Shown piece by piece: positions 25,997 through 33,996 of a DNA stretch of 64,000 bases. Both the position numbers and the translations under genes were made by a program. This DNA comes from Variovorax paradoxus (GTDB taxonomy: Bacteria > Pseudomonadota > Gammaproteobacteria > Burkholderiales > Burkholderiaceae_C), in contig NZ_CP091716.1 of the NCBI RefSeq assembly GCF_022009635.1, positions 6,221,501 to 6,285,500 on the forward strand. Direction: 5' to 3'. The notes beneath the pieces were generated by a model. It worked only from the letters and a program-made list of their open reading frames with translations. It ran no database searches and was not told where the DNA came from. Position 1 is the first letter of the stretch, and each line of letters begins with the position of its first letter.

Positions 25997-27643
25997 TTGA
26001 CCGCACCCGCCGCAATGAACGACAACCGCGCCCAGCCCGTGCTCTCGCTGAGCACGATGGGCAAGGACTATGCGGCGCCGGTGCTGGACGACGTCTCGCT
26101 CGTGCTCAATGCCGGCGAGGTGCTGGCCCTCACGGGCGAGAACGGCGCCGGCAAGAGCACGCTGTCGAAGATCGTCTGCGGCCTGGTGCAGCCCACGCGC
26201 GGCCAGATGCTGCTGGACGGCCAGCCCTTCGCGCCCGGCTCGCGCCGCGACGCCGAACGGCTGGGCGTGCGCATGGTGATGCAGGAGCTGGGCCTCGTCA
26301 CCACGCTCTCGGTGGCCGAGAACCTGCTGCTCGACCGCCTGCCCAGCAAGACCGGCTGGATCCGCCGCGGCAAGCTGAACGAGCTGGCCGCGCGCCAGCT
26401 CGCCAAGATCGGCATGCAGAACATCGACCCTGCCACGCCCGTCGCGCGGCTGGGCATCGGCCAGCAGCAGATGGTGGAGATCGCGCGCAACCTGCAGGAC
26501 GACACGCGCGTGCTGGTGCTCGACGAGCCCACTGCCATGCTCACCCCGCGCGAAACCTCGCACCTGTTCGAGCAGATCGAGTTGCTGAAGGCGCGCGGCG
26601 TGGCCATCGTCTACGTGTCGCACCGCCTCGAAGAGCTTCAGCGCATCGCCGACCGCGTGGCGGTGCTGCGCGACGGGCGGCTGGTCGACGTGCGCGCCAT
26701 GGCCGGCGTGCGCGAATCCGAGCTGGTGCAGCGCATGGTCGGGCGCGCGGTGCATGAACACGAAGGCCGCGAGCGCCGCACCGCCGGCCCGGTGCTGCTG
26801 AGCGCGCGCGGCATCGGCCGGGCGCAGGTCGTGCGCGACGTCGACATCGACCTGCGCGCGGGCGAAGTCATGGGCCTGGCCGGCCTGGTCGGCTCGGGCC
26901 GGACCGAGCTGGTGCGGCTGCTGTTCGGCGCCGACCGCGCCGATCGCGGCGAGATCACCCTTTATGAGAACGACCAGCCCGTGCAGCAGGCACGCAAGGG
27001 CTGGCGCTCGCCGATGCAGGCCATCCGCGCCGGCATCGGCCTCGTCACCGAAGACCGCAAGTCGCAGGGCCTGCTGCTGACGCAATCGATCCGCGTCAAC
27101 GCCACGCTGAGCGACCTGGGCGCCATTTCCCGCGCCGGCTGGCTGCAGCGCGCCAAGGAGCGCGGCATTGCGCAGAAGCTGGTGGAGCTGCTGCGCATCC
27201 GCTCGCGCAGCATCGAGCAGCCCGTTGCCACGCTCAGCGGCGGCAATCAGCAGAAGGTGGTGTTCGCGCGCTGGCTGCACCGCGAATGCAAGGTGCTGCT
27301 GCTGGACGAACCCACGCGCGGCGTGGATGTGGGCGCGCGCGCCGACCTGTACGCCGAGCTCGACCGCATGACCGACGCCGGCAAGGCGCTGCTGATGGTG
27401 TCGAGCGACCTGCGCGAACTGATGGCCATGTGCGATCGCATCGGCGTGATGAGCGCCGGCCGCCTCGTCGCGGTTTTCGAGCGTGGCGAATGGACCGAAC
27501 AATCGCTGCTGGCCGCGGCCTTCAGCGACGCGACCGGACGCGCCGCCGCCCCCACACTGGCACCCGCCGCTTCCGTGGCGCCCGCGCCGCCCGCCTCCAT
27601 TGCCGCCCCCGACTCGACCCCGGTCTCCGCCGACACACCATGA
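25997..27643 (+). CDS. rbsA: Ribose ABC transporter, ATP-binding protein (two ATPase domains)
   Basis: A ~548-residue double-cassette ATPase of the sugar ABC family. Domain 1 has Walker A GENGAGKST (about residue 48), signature LGIGQQQMVEIA and Walker B VLVLDEPTAML. Domain 2 has a degenerate Walker A GLVGSGRTEL, signature LSGGNQQKVVFARWL and LLLDEPTRGVDVG, as usual for RbsA/XylG proteins. The TTG at 25997 has an AAGAG ribosome-binding site at a suitable distance; the ATG at 26015 (residue 7) has none. The C-terminal ~35 residues are a Pro/Ala-rich tail. Overlaps rbsC by ATGA. Confidence 0.94.
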   Translation: MTAPAAMNDNRAQPVLSLSTMGKDYAAPVLDDVSLVLNAGEVLALTGENGAGKSTLSKIVCGLVQPTRGQMLLDGQPFAPGSRRDAERLGVRMVMQELGLVTTLSVAENLLLDRLPSKTGWIRRGKLNELAARQLAKIGMQNIDPATPVARLGIGQQQMVEIARNLQDDTRVLVLDEPTAMLTPRETSHLFEQIELLKARGVAIVYVSHRLEELQRIADRVAVLRDGRLVDVRAMAGVRESELVQRMVGRAVHEHEGRERRTAGPVLLSARGIGRAQVVRDVDIDLRAGEVMGLAGLVGSGRTELVRLLFGADRADRGEITLYENDQPVQQARKGWRSPMQAIRAGIGLVTEDRKSQGLLLTQSIRVNATLSDLGAISRAGWLQRAKERGIAQKLVELLRIRSRSIEQPVATLSGGNQQKVVFARWLHRECKVLLLDEPTRGVDVGARADLYAELDRMTDAGKALLMVSSDLRELMAMCDRIGVMSAGRLVAVFERGEWTEQSLLAAAFSDATGRAAAPTLAPAASVAPAPPASIAAPDSTPVSADTP

Positions 27644-28629
27644 ACGCTGCCGCTACACCGACCACCTCCGCCTCGCCGTCCGCGCTCAAGGGCCAGCTCG
27701 GCACCTACCTGGGCCTGACAGTCGTGCTCGTCGGCATGATCGCGCTCTTCGGGTCGCTGAGCGAATACTTCCTGACGCGCGAGACCTTCGTCTCCATCGC
27801 CAACGAGATTCCCGCGCTGGCCGTGATGGCGGTCGGCATGACCTTCGTGCTGATCATCGCGGGCATCGATCTGTCCGTCGGCTCTGTGCTGGCGCTCAGC
27901 GCGGCCGTCACCGCGGCCGCCATCCTCGAATGGAAGCTGTCGGTGCCGCTGGCCGCGGTGCTCGGCCTCGCCACTGGTCTGATCTGCGGCACGGTCACCG
28001 GCGCGGTGTCGGTGGCCTGGCGGCTGCCGAGCTTCATCGTTTCGCTGGGCATGCTCGAGGCGGTGCGCGGCGGCGCCTACCTGGTGACCGATTCGCGCAC
28101 GCAGTACGTCGGCGACGCCATTTCGGGCCTGGCCGCGCCGTGGATCGGCGGCATCTCGGCCGCCTTCGTGCTGGCGGTGGTGCTGGTCGTCATCGGGCAG
28201 ATGGTGCTCACGCGCACCGTGTTCGGCCGCCACGTGGTGGGCATCGGCACGAATGAAGAAGCGATGCGCCTGGCGGGCGTCGATCCGCGGCCCGTCCGCA
28301 TCATCGTGTTCGCGGTGACCGGGCTGCTGGCCGGTCTCGCGGGCCTCATGCAGTCGGCGCGCCTGGAAGCGGCCGACCCGAACGCCGGCGTGGGCATCGA
28401 GCTGCAGGTGATCGCGGCCGTGGTCATCGGCGGCACCAGCCTCATGGGCGGGCGCGGCTCGGTGGTCAACACCTTCTTCGGCGTCCTGATCATCGCGGTG
28501 CTGGAAGCGGGGCTCGCGCAAGTGGGCGCGAGCGAGCCGAGCAAACGCATCATCACCGGCGCGGTGATCGTGGTCGCGGTCATCATCGACACACTGCGCC
28601 AGCGCCGGGCCGACCGCCGCCTGGACTGA
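27640..28629 (+). CDS. rbsC: Ribose ABC transporter permease
   Basis: A 329-residue inner-membrane permease with about eight hydrophobic segments. The family-typical segments AGIDLSVGSVLALS, LPSFIVSLGML and AAVVIGGTSLMGGRGS are present; GGRG after the last-but-two helix matches the ATPase-coupling region of sugar permeases. The start ATG (27640) overlaps the rbsA stop. It is separated from the following regulator gene by 36 bp containing GAGAACAGAAAGAG. Confidence 0.95.
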   Translation: MNAAATPTTSASPSALKGQLGTYLGLTVVLVGMIALFGSLSEYFLTRETFVSIANEIPALAVMAVGMTFVLIIAGIDLSVGSVLALSAAVTAAAILEWKLSVPLAAVLGLATGLICGTVTGAVSVAWRLPSFIVSLGMLEAVRGGAYLVTDSRTQYVGDAISGLAAPWIGGISAAFVLAVVLVVIGQMVLTRTVFGRHVVGIGTNEEAMRLAGVDPRPVRIIVFAVTGLLAGLAGLMQSARLEAADPNAGVGIELQVIAAVVIGGTSLMGGRGSVVNTFFGVLIIAVLEAGLAQVGASEPSKRIITGAVIVVAVIIDTLRQRRADRRLD

Positions 28630-28665
28630 CGACGCACCACCCCCTTCAAGAGAACAGAAAGAGCC

Positions 28666-29763
28666 ATGGCCACCATCAAGGATGTCGCGCTGCAAGCGGA
28701 GGTCTCCGTCACCACCGTGTCGCACGTGGTCAACGACACGCGTCACGTGAGCGCCAAGGTGCGCGAACGCGTGGAACTCGCCATCCGCGAGCTGGGCTAC
28801 GTGCCCAACGCGATGGCGCGCAGCCTGAAGAGCAACACCACCTCGACGCTGGGCATGCTCATTCCCAACAGCTCGAACCCGTACTTCGCGGAGATCGTGC
28901 GCATCGTGGAAGACCGCTGCTTCGGCGCCGGCTACACGCTGGTGCTGTGCAACACCGACGACGAGCCCCACCGCCAGAGCGTCTACCTGCAGGTGCTGGC
29001 CGAGCGCCGCATCGACGGACTGATCGTGGTGCTGACCGGCACCGGCGACGACGACGCGCTGGTCAAGCAGCTGCACGGACTGCGCGTGCCCACGGTGCTG
29101 GTCGACCGCGAGATCGCCGACCCGGCCTGCGACCTGGTCGAGACCGCGCACATGCAGGGCGGCCTGCTCGCGGTGCGCCACCTGCTGTCGCTGGGCCACA
29201 AGCGCATTGCCTGCATCGGCGGGCAGGCGGGCGTGATGCCGAGCGAGCAACGCATCGAAGGCTGGCGCATGGCGCTGGCCGAAGCCGGCGCCACGCCCGA
29301 CATCGCCAACGGCGACGCGCTGCTGTGGCGCGGCGGCTTCACCAGCCAGGGCGGCTACGAGGCCATGCACGCCATCTTGCGCACCGAGCGCAAGCCGTCG
29401 GCCGTGTTCGTCTGCAACGACCTGATGGCCATCGGCGCGCTGCGCGCGGCGCATGAAAGCGGCGTGCGCGTGCCCGACGACCTGTCGATCGTGGGCTTCG
29501 ACGACATCGAACTCTCGGCCTACACGAGCCCCCCGCTCACCACCGTGGCCCAGCCCAAGGAGCGCATCGGCGCGATGGCGGTCGACATGCTGCTCGAGCA
29601 GATGGGCGGCAAGCGGCGCGACGCGCGCAAGGTGGTGCTGCAACCCGAGCTGCGGGTGCGCGCATCGACCGCGCGCCACGCCAGCTTCCGCGAAGCCACC
29701 GTCGTGCCCGCCGCCGCCGAAACACCATCGTCAACGGAAACCCGAAAGTCCCGCACCCCGTGA
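28666..29763 (+). CDS. rbsR: LacI family transcriptional repressor of the ribose operon
   Basis: A 365-residue LacI/GalR regulator. The helix-turn-helix is TIKDVALQAEVSVTTVSHVV (residues 3-22), followed by the hinge NAMARSLKS that inserts in the operator minor groove. The effector domain has the family blocks LGMLIPNSSNPYF and SIVGFDDIELSAYTSPPLTTV. Its location inside rbsBACRKD implies autoregulation through the operators at 24913-24936. The C-terminal ~25 residues are a low-complexity tail running into rbsK, whose GTG start overlaps the stop (GTGA, 29760-29763). Confidence 0.94.
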   Translation: MATIKDVALQAEVSVTTVSHVVNDTRHVSAKVRERVELAIRELGYVPNAMARSLKSNTTSTLGMLIPNSSNPYFAEIVRIVEDRCFGAGYTLVLCNTDDEPHRQSVYLQVLAERRIDGLIVVLTGTGDDDALVKQLHGLRVPTVLVDREIADPACDLVETAHMQGGLLAVRHLLSLGHKRIACIGGQAGVMPSEQRIEGWRMALAEAGATPDIANGDALLWRGGFTSQGGYEAMHAILRTERKPSAVFVCNDLMAIGALRAAHESGVRVPDDLSIVGFDDIELSAYTSPPLTTVAQPKERIGAMAVDMLLEQMGGKRRDARKVVLQPELRVRASTARHASFREATVVPAAAETPSSTETRKSRTP

Positions 29764-30725
29764 GCCTGAAGCCTTCTTCCAGCAGCCCGGCCCCGTCACC
29801 CCGCATCGTGGTGCTCGGCAGCCTCAACATGGACCTGGTGCTGCGCGTGCCGCATGCGCCGGCCGCGGGCGAGACCCTGCTGGGCCATTCGATCGCCAAT
29901 ATTCCCGGCGGCAAGGGCGCGAACCAGGCCGTGAGCTGCGCGCGCGAAGGCGCGCAGGTGCAGATGATCGGCTGCGTTGGCGACGACGCCCACGGCACCG
30001 CGCTGCGCGAGGCGCTCGAGCGCGACGGCATCGACACCGCCGCGCTGCGCACCGTGGCCGGCGAGCCCACGGGCACCGCGCTGATCCTCGTGGAAGACAG
30101 CGGCCAGAACCGCATCGTGATGATCCCTGGCGCCAACGCCAGGGTAGAGATCGACGAAGCCGCGCTCAAGCGCCAGGTGCAGGGCGCCGCCTTCCTGGTG
30201 GCGCAGTTCGAGACACCGCTGGACCAGGTCGCGCGCGCGATTTCCGCCGCGCACGGCGCGGGCTGCAAGGTGCTGCTGAACCCGTCGCCGGTGCAGCCCA
30301 TTGCCGAGCCGCTGTGGCAGCGGATCGACACGCTGGTCGTCAACGAGATCGAGGCGCAGACGCTGTGCGGCCAGCCCGCCGACAGCCCGCTGGAAGCCGC
30401 CGCGGCCGGCCGGGCGCTGCGCGCCAAGGGCATCGCGCGCGTGGTCGTCACACTGGGCGCGCGCGGCGCCGTGGCGGTCGACGCCGACGGCGCGCGGCAC
30501 CACCCCGCGCCCAAGGTGCAGGCGGTCGACACCACCGCCGCCGGCGACACATTCCTGGGCGCGCTCGCGGTCGCGCTGGGCGAAGGCCAGTCCTTCGACG
30601 AGGCCGTACGCCTGGGCATCCGCGCCGCGGCGCTGTGCATCCAGCAGCCCGGCGCCCAACCCTCCATTCCGCAGCGCGACGCCGTGCTGCGCAGCCCGCT
30701 GCCTCCCGACTGGATCACGCTGTGA
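29760..30725 (+). CDS. rbsK: Ribokinase
   Basis: A 321-residue PfkB-family kinase phosphorylating ribose to ribose-5-phosphate. Signature 1 GGKGANQAVSCAREG (about residues 44-58), an N-terminal substrate block LGSLNMDLVL, and the catalytic motif DTTAAGDTFLGAL near residue 255 (Asp in GDT as base) are all intact. The GTG at 29760 gives a ~15-residue Ser/Pro-rich leader before the domain; it overlaps rbsR by four bases and is therefore preferred. Product stop overlaps the rbsD start (GTGA). Confidence 0.95.
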   Translation: MSLKPSSSSPAPSPRIVVLGSLNMDLVLRVPHAPAAGETLLGHSIANIPGGKGANQAVSCAREGAQVQMIGCVGDDAHGTALREALERDGIDTAALRTVAGEPTGTALILVEDSGQNRIVMIPGANARVEIDEAALKRQVQGAAFLVAQFETPLDQVARAISAAHGAGCKVLLNPSPVQPIAEPLWQRIDTLVVNEIEAQTLCGQPADSPLEAAAAGRALRAKGIARVVVTLGARGAVAVDADGARHHPAPKVQAVDTTAAGDTFLGALAVALGEGQSFDEAVRLGIRAAALCIQQPGAQPSIPQRDAVLRSPLPPDWITL

Positions 30726-31114
30726 AACGAACCGCCCTGCTGCACGCCGAACTCTCCCACGTGATCGCCTCGCTGGGCCACGGCGACATGCTCGTGCTGG
30801 GCGACGCCGGCCTGCCGATTCCCGACGGCCCGCGCCGCATCGACCTGGCCGTGGCGCGGGGCGTGCCGCAACTCTGCGACGTGCTGGAGGCGGTGCTGTC
30901 GGAGATGCAGGTGGAAGGCATCGTGGTGGCCGGCGAGGCGCTGGACGACGCGAAGAATCTGCCGGGCTGGTATCCGCAGTCGCTGGGCATTGCGCCGCAG
31001 ACGGTGTCGCACGAGGAATTCAAGCGCCGCACGGCAAAGGCGCGGGCCATGGTGCGTACGGGCGAGTGCACGCCCTACGCGAACATCATCCTGATCGCCG
31101 GCGTGAAGTTCTGA
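30722..31114 (+). CDS. rbsD: D-ribose pyranase
   Basis: A 130-residue RbsD enzyme that interconverts the pyranose and furanose forms of ribose, supplying RbsK with usable sugar. The catalytic His is in LSHVIASLGHGD (about residues 12-23), and the C-terminal ECTPYANIILIAGVKF is the family signature. GTG start overlaps the rbsK stop. Last gene of the operon; only a short GC-rich inverted repeat (GCGCCGCCCGGGCGC) separates it from the convergent MOSC gene. Confidence 0.95.
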   Translation: MKRTALLHAELSHVIASLGHGDMLVLGDAGLPIPDGPRRIDLAVARGVPQLCDVLEAVLSEMQVEGIVVAGEALDDAKNLPGWYPQSLGIAPQTVSHEEFKRRTAKARAMVRTGECTPYANIILIAGVKF

Positions 31115-31136
31115 AGCGCCGCCCGGGCGCCGACCG

Positions 31137-32018
31137 TCATTCGAACTTGTAGTTCGCGCCCACCGGCTGGCCGACCTTGAGCATGTGCTCCACGCCCTGG
31201 ATCACGATGCAGTTCATGCCGAAGGTGATGCCGCCGTCCACGCGCGGATCGGCGCGGTAGGTGCGCAGCATGTCGCCGACCTCGGGGCTGCTGAGGGCGG
31301 TGGCCGGGTCGATGTCCGGGATCGGGCAGCGGGTGCAGGGCTTGACGGGGCGCAGTTCGGCCCCGCCCTCGCCGGTGGAGATGTGCAGCGCTTCCACCCG
31401 ATCCTCGTCGTGCGACTCCATGCCCGCCAGCACGATGTTGGGACGGAAGCGCTCGATGCCGACCGCGTCGTGGCCCGCCGCCGCCAGGCGAGCGTTCAAG
31501 TCGGCCAAGGAGCCTTCGCTCGCCACCAGCACCGGGTAGCCGTCGGCGAACTGGTTCTCGGCCTCGATGCCGCCGGTCCACTTCAGGCTCGACAGGCGCT
31601 TCTGCTCGGGGTCGAAGCGCACGAGGCGCAGGGTCTGCGGCTTGCCGGGCTCCGAGAGGAAATCGCTGAACCACTGGGCGGCGATGTCGCCCATGTCGTA
31701 GGCCGCCACTTCGTCTTTCCAGACGCGCACGCGCACCGGCTTTTCGACGCGGTCGAAGGCCAGGTGCAGCGCCAGCATGCCGGGCGCGCGCAGCACCACT
31801 TCCATGTGCTTCATCTGCGGCTTGATCAGCGCCATGCGCGGCAGCTGCCGCTGGGTGACGAACTCGCCCTGGGCGTCGACCACCATCCAGGCCCGGTCGA
31901 ACTCCAGGCCGGTCTCGGTCAGCAGCATTTCGGGAAGCTCGACCCCGCCGCAGGACTTGACCGGGTAGATGAACAGGCGCGCGATGGTGGCTTCGAGGTC
32001 GAAAGCGGGCTGGGACAC
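31137..32018 (-). CDS. MOSC-domain molybdenum-cofactor protein (YcbX/mARC-like, without ferredoxin domain)
   Basis: A 293-residue protein with the N-terminal beta-barrel (IARLFIYPVKSCGGVELPE) and C-terminal MOSC domain. The conserved Cys expected to bind the molybdenum cofactor is in KPCTRCPIPDIDP, and RPNIVL is also typical. Related E. coli YcbX reduces N-hydroxylated compounds and has an extra 2Fe-2S domain; the length here leaves no room for one, so electrons would need to come from a separate protein. The GTG at 32018 is chosen because AAGGAA precedes it and the usual N-terminus follows. Convergent with rbsD, divergent from the UbiH-like gene. Confidence 0.88.
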   Translation of the reverse strand: MSQPAFDLEATIARLFIYPVKSCGGVELPEMLLTETGLEFDRAWMVVDAQGEFVTQRQLPRMALIKPQMKHMEVVLRAPGMLALHLAFDRVEKPVRVRVWKDEVAAYDMGDIAAQWFSDFLSEPGKPQTLRLVRFDPEQKRLSSLKWTGGIEAENQFADGYPVLVASEGSLADLNARLAAAGHDAVGIERFRPNIVLAGMESHDEDRVEALHISTGEGGAELRPVKPCTRCPIPDIDPATALSSPEVGDMLRTYRADPRVDGGITFGMNCIVIQGVEHMLKVGQPVGANYKFE

Positions 32019-32093
32019 GGTGGGGTTCCTTGGAAATCGGCGGCAATTGTCCCGCATCGCGGAGGTGCCACCTCGGGGCGCGGGCGTAGTCCA

Positions 32094-32099
32094 TACAAT
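32094..32099 (+). promoter_or_regulatory. Candidate -10 element of a leaderless promoter
   Basis: TACAAT ends 6 bp before the ATG at 32106, so the transcript would start at or next to the start codon. No Shine-Dalgarno sequence is present, and no convincing -35 hexamer is seen 16-18 bp upstream. Confidence 0.4.
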
Positions 32100-32105
32100 T
32101 GTTCG

Positions 32106-33233
32106 ATGGCCCTCCCTCCAGAAGTTTGCATTCGCGGCGCCGGCATCGTCGGCCGTACGCTGGCCCTGCTGCTCGCGCGCGAGCGTGTGCGCGTCGCGCT
32201 GGTGGTGCCGCCGGCCGCTCAGGGCAAGGAAGACATCCGCGCCTATGCGCTGAACACCGCCTCCCGCACGCTGCTCGATTCGCTGCGCGCCTGGCCCGAC
32301 GCCGCGCACGCCACGCCGGTACACGAAATGCTGGTGCACGGCGACGAAGGCGGCCGGGTGCAGTTCAGCGCCGCGCGCCAGAAGGTCGACGCGCTGGCAT
32401 GGATCGTCGACGTGCCCGCGCTCGAACAGCAACTGGCCGACGCGGTGCGCTTCCAGCCCCTCATCGAGGTCGTGACCGAGCCCGTGGCCGCGCCGCTCAC
32501 CGTGGTGTGCGAAGGCAAGGCCAGCACCACGCGCGAGGCGCTCGGCGTGAGCTACGAAGTCACCCGCTATCCCCAGCATGCGATTGCCGCCCGGCTCGAG
32601 GCCGAGCAGTCGCACGACGGCATCGCGCGCCAGTGGTTCAACGACAAGGGCGAAGTGCTCGCGCTGCTGCCGTTGGGCGGCGTGCACGGCAAGACGGTCG
32701 CGCTGGTCTGGTCGGTCGACCAGCTGCGCGCGCCGGCCCTGCTGGCGCAAGCCGACGAGGAATTCAACGCCGCCGTCACCGAGGCCAGCCACGCGGCGCT
32801 CGGCGCGCTCAAGCTCACGAGCGAGCGCGGCGCCTGGCCGCTGGCCCGTGCCATCGCCGACCGATGGACCGGCGCCATGCCCGGCCAGCCGACCCGCTCC
32901 TGGGCACTGGCGGGCGACGCCGCCCACACGGTGCATCCGCTGGCCGGCCAGGGCCTGAACCTGGGCCTGGCCGACGCGGCCGCGCTGGCCGACGTGATCC
33001 GCAACCGCGACTACTGGCGCAGCGTGGGCGACGCCCGCCTGCTGCGCCGCTACGAGCGCGCCCGCCGCGCCGACGTGCTGCAGATGAGCCTGGCGACCGA
33101 CGGATTGCAGCAACTTTTCTCGCACAACCTGGGTCCACTGCCTGCATTGCGCAACTGGGGCATGCGCGGTTTCGACCGCACGCGCCTCGTCAAGCACTGG
33201 ATCACGGCGCAGGCGATGGGCCTGAAGGCCTGA
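32106..33233 (+). CDS. FAD-dependent monooxygenase of the UbiH/Coq6 family
   Basis: A 375-residue flavoprotein. The N-terminal dinucleotide motif reads IRGAGIVGRTLALLLA; the usual GxGxxG is shifted to GAGIVG. The second FAD motif SWALAGDAAHTVHPLAGQGLNLGLAD (around residue 265) is typical of the ubiquinone-ring hydroxylases. The middle DG motif is weak, so hydroxylation position (C5, C6 or C1 of the ubiquinone ring) cannot be predicted. The start ATG follows a TACAAT box by six bases. The dsbC gene follows 40 bp downstream on the same strand. Confidence 0.87.
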   Translation: MALPPEVCIRGAGIVGRTLALLLARERVRVALVVPPAAQGKEDIRAYALNTASRTLLDSLRAWPDAAHATPVHEMLVHGDEGGRVQFSAARQKVDALAWIVDVPALEQQLADAVRFQPLIEVVTEPVAAPLTVVCEGKASTTREALGVSYEVTRYPQHAIAARLEAEQSHDGIARQWFNDKGEVLALLPLGGVHGKTVALVWSVDQLRAPALLAQADEEFNAAVTEASHAALGALKLTSERGAWPLARAIADRWTGAMPGQPTRSWALAGDAAHTVHPLAGQGLNLGLADAAALADVIRNRDYWRSVGDARLLRRYERARRADVLQMSLATDGLQQLFSHNLGPLPALRNWGMRGFDRTRLVKHWITAQAMGLKA

Positions 33234-33273
33234 CGCCCTGCTTTCTTCTCGAATCGAACCAACGGATCTTCCG

Positions 33274-33996
33274 ATGACACTCGCACGCAACCTCCTACTC
33301 GCCGCCTGCACGCTGGGCGCCGTCGTGGCCGCCACGGCCGGCGAAGCCGAGATCCGCAAGAACCTGCCCTCGCGCATCCCGCAGTTCCCGGCCATCGACG
33401 AAGTGTCGAAGTCGCCGATCGCGGGGCTCTACGAAGTGCGCGTGAACGGCTCGCAGATCTTCTACACCGACGAGCAGGGCAACTACCTGATCCAGGGCAA
33501 CCTGATCGACGTGAAGTCGCGCAAGAACCTGACCGAGGAACGCGTCGAGAAACTCAGCGCCGTCGCCTTCGACCAACTGCCGCTGAAGGACTCGATCAAG
33601 ATCGTGCGCGGCAACGGCAAGCGCAAGCTCGCGGTGTTCGAAGACCCGAACTGCGGCTACTGCAAGCGCTTCGAGAAGGACATGAAGACGGTCGACAACG
33701 TGACCGTGTACCTGTTCCTGTACCCGGTGCTCGGCCCCGATTCGAACATCAAGTCGCGCGACATCTGGTGCAGCAAGGACAAGGGCAAGGCCTGGGGCGA
33801 CTGGATGGAATCCAGCACCAAGCCCACCACCGCGCCGAGCAGCTGCGACGTGACCGCGCTGCAGCGCAACGTCGAGTTCGGCCGCAAGTACAACATCACC
33901 GGCACGCCCACGCTGATCTTCAGCGACGGCACACGCACGCCCGGCGCCATTCCCGCAGAGCAGGTCGAGAAGCAACTCGCCGCTTCGTCGAGCTGA
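33274..33996 (+). CDS. dsbC: Thiol:disulfide interchange protein DsbC
   Basis: A 240-residue periplasmic disulfide isomerase. Signal peptide residues 1-22; an N-terminal dimerisation domain (residues ~25-90) is followed by a thioredoxin fold with the active site CGYC at 127-130 and cis-Pro in TGTPTLIF near residue 210. A second disulfide pair (Cys in IWCSKD and SSCDV) also matches DsbC. It overlaps the M61 peptidase start by one base (TGATG), so the two are likely coexpressed. Confidence 0.95.
   Translation: MTLARNLLLAACTLGAVVAATAGEAEIRKNLPSRIPQFPAIDEVSKSPIAGLYEVRVNGSQIFYTDEQGNYLIQGNLIDVKSRKNLTEERVEKLSAVAFDQLPLKDSIKIVRGNGKRKLAVFEDPNCGYCKRFEKDMKTVDNVTVYLFLYPVLGPDSNIKSRDIWCSKDKGKAWGDWMESSTKPTTAPSSCDVTALQRNVEFGRKYNITGTPTLIFSDGTRTPGAIPAEQVEKQLAASSS

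Noticed and set aside
31115..31136. GC-rich inverted repeat between rbsD and the MOSC gene
   Set aside because: Stem is short and lacks a T-run; it may weaken readthrough but is not a convincing terminator.
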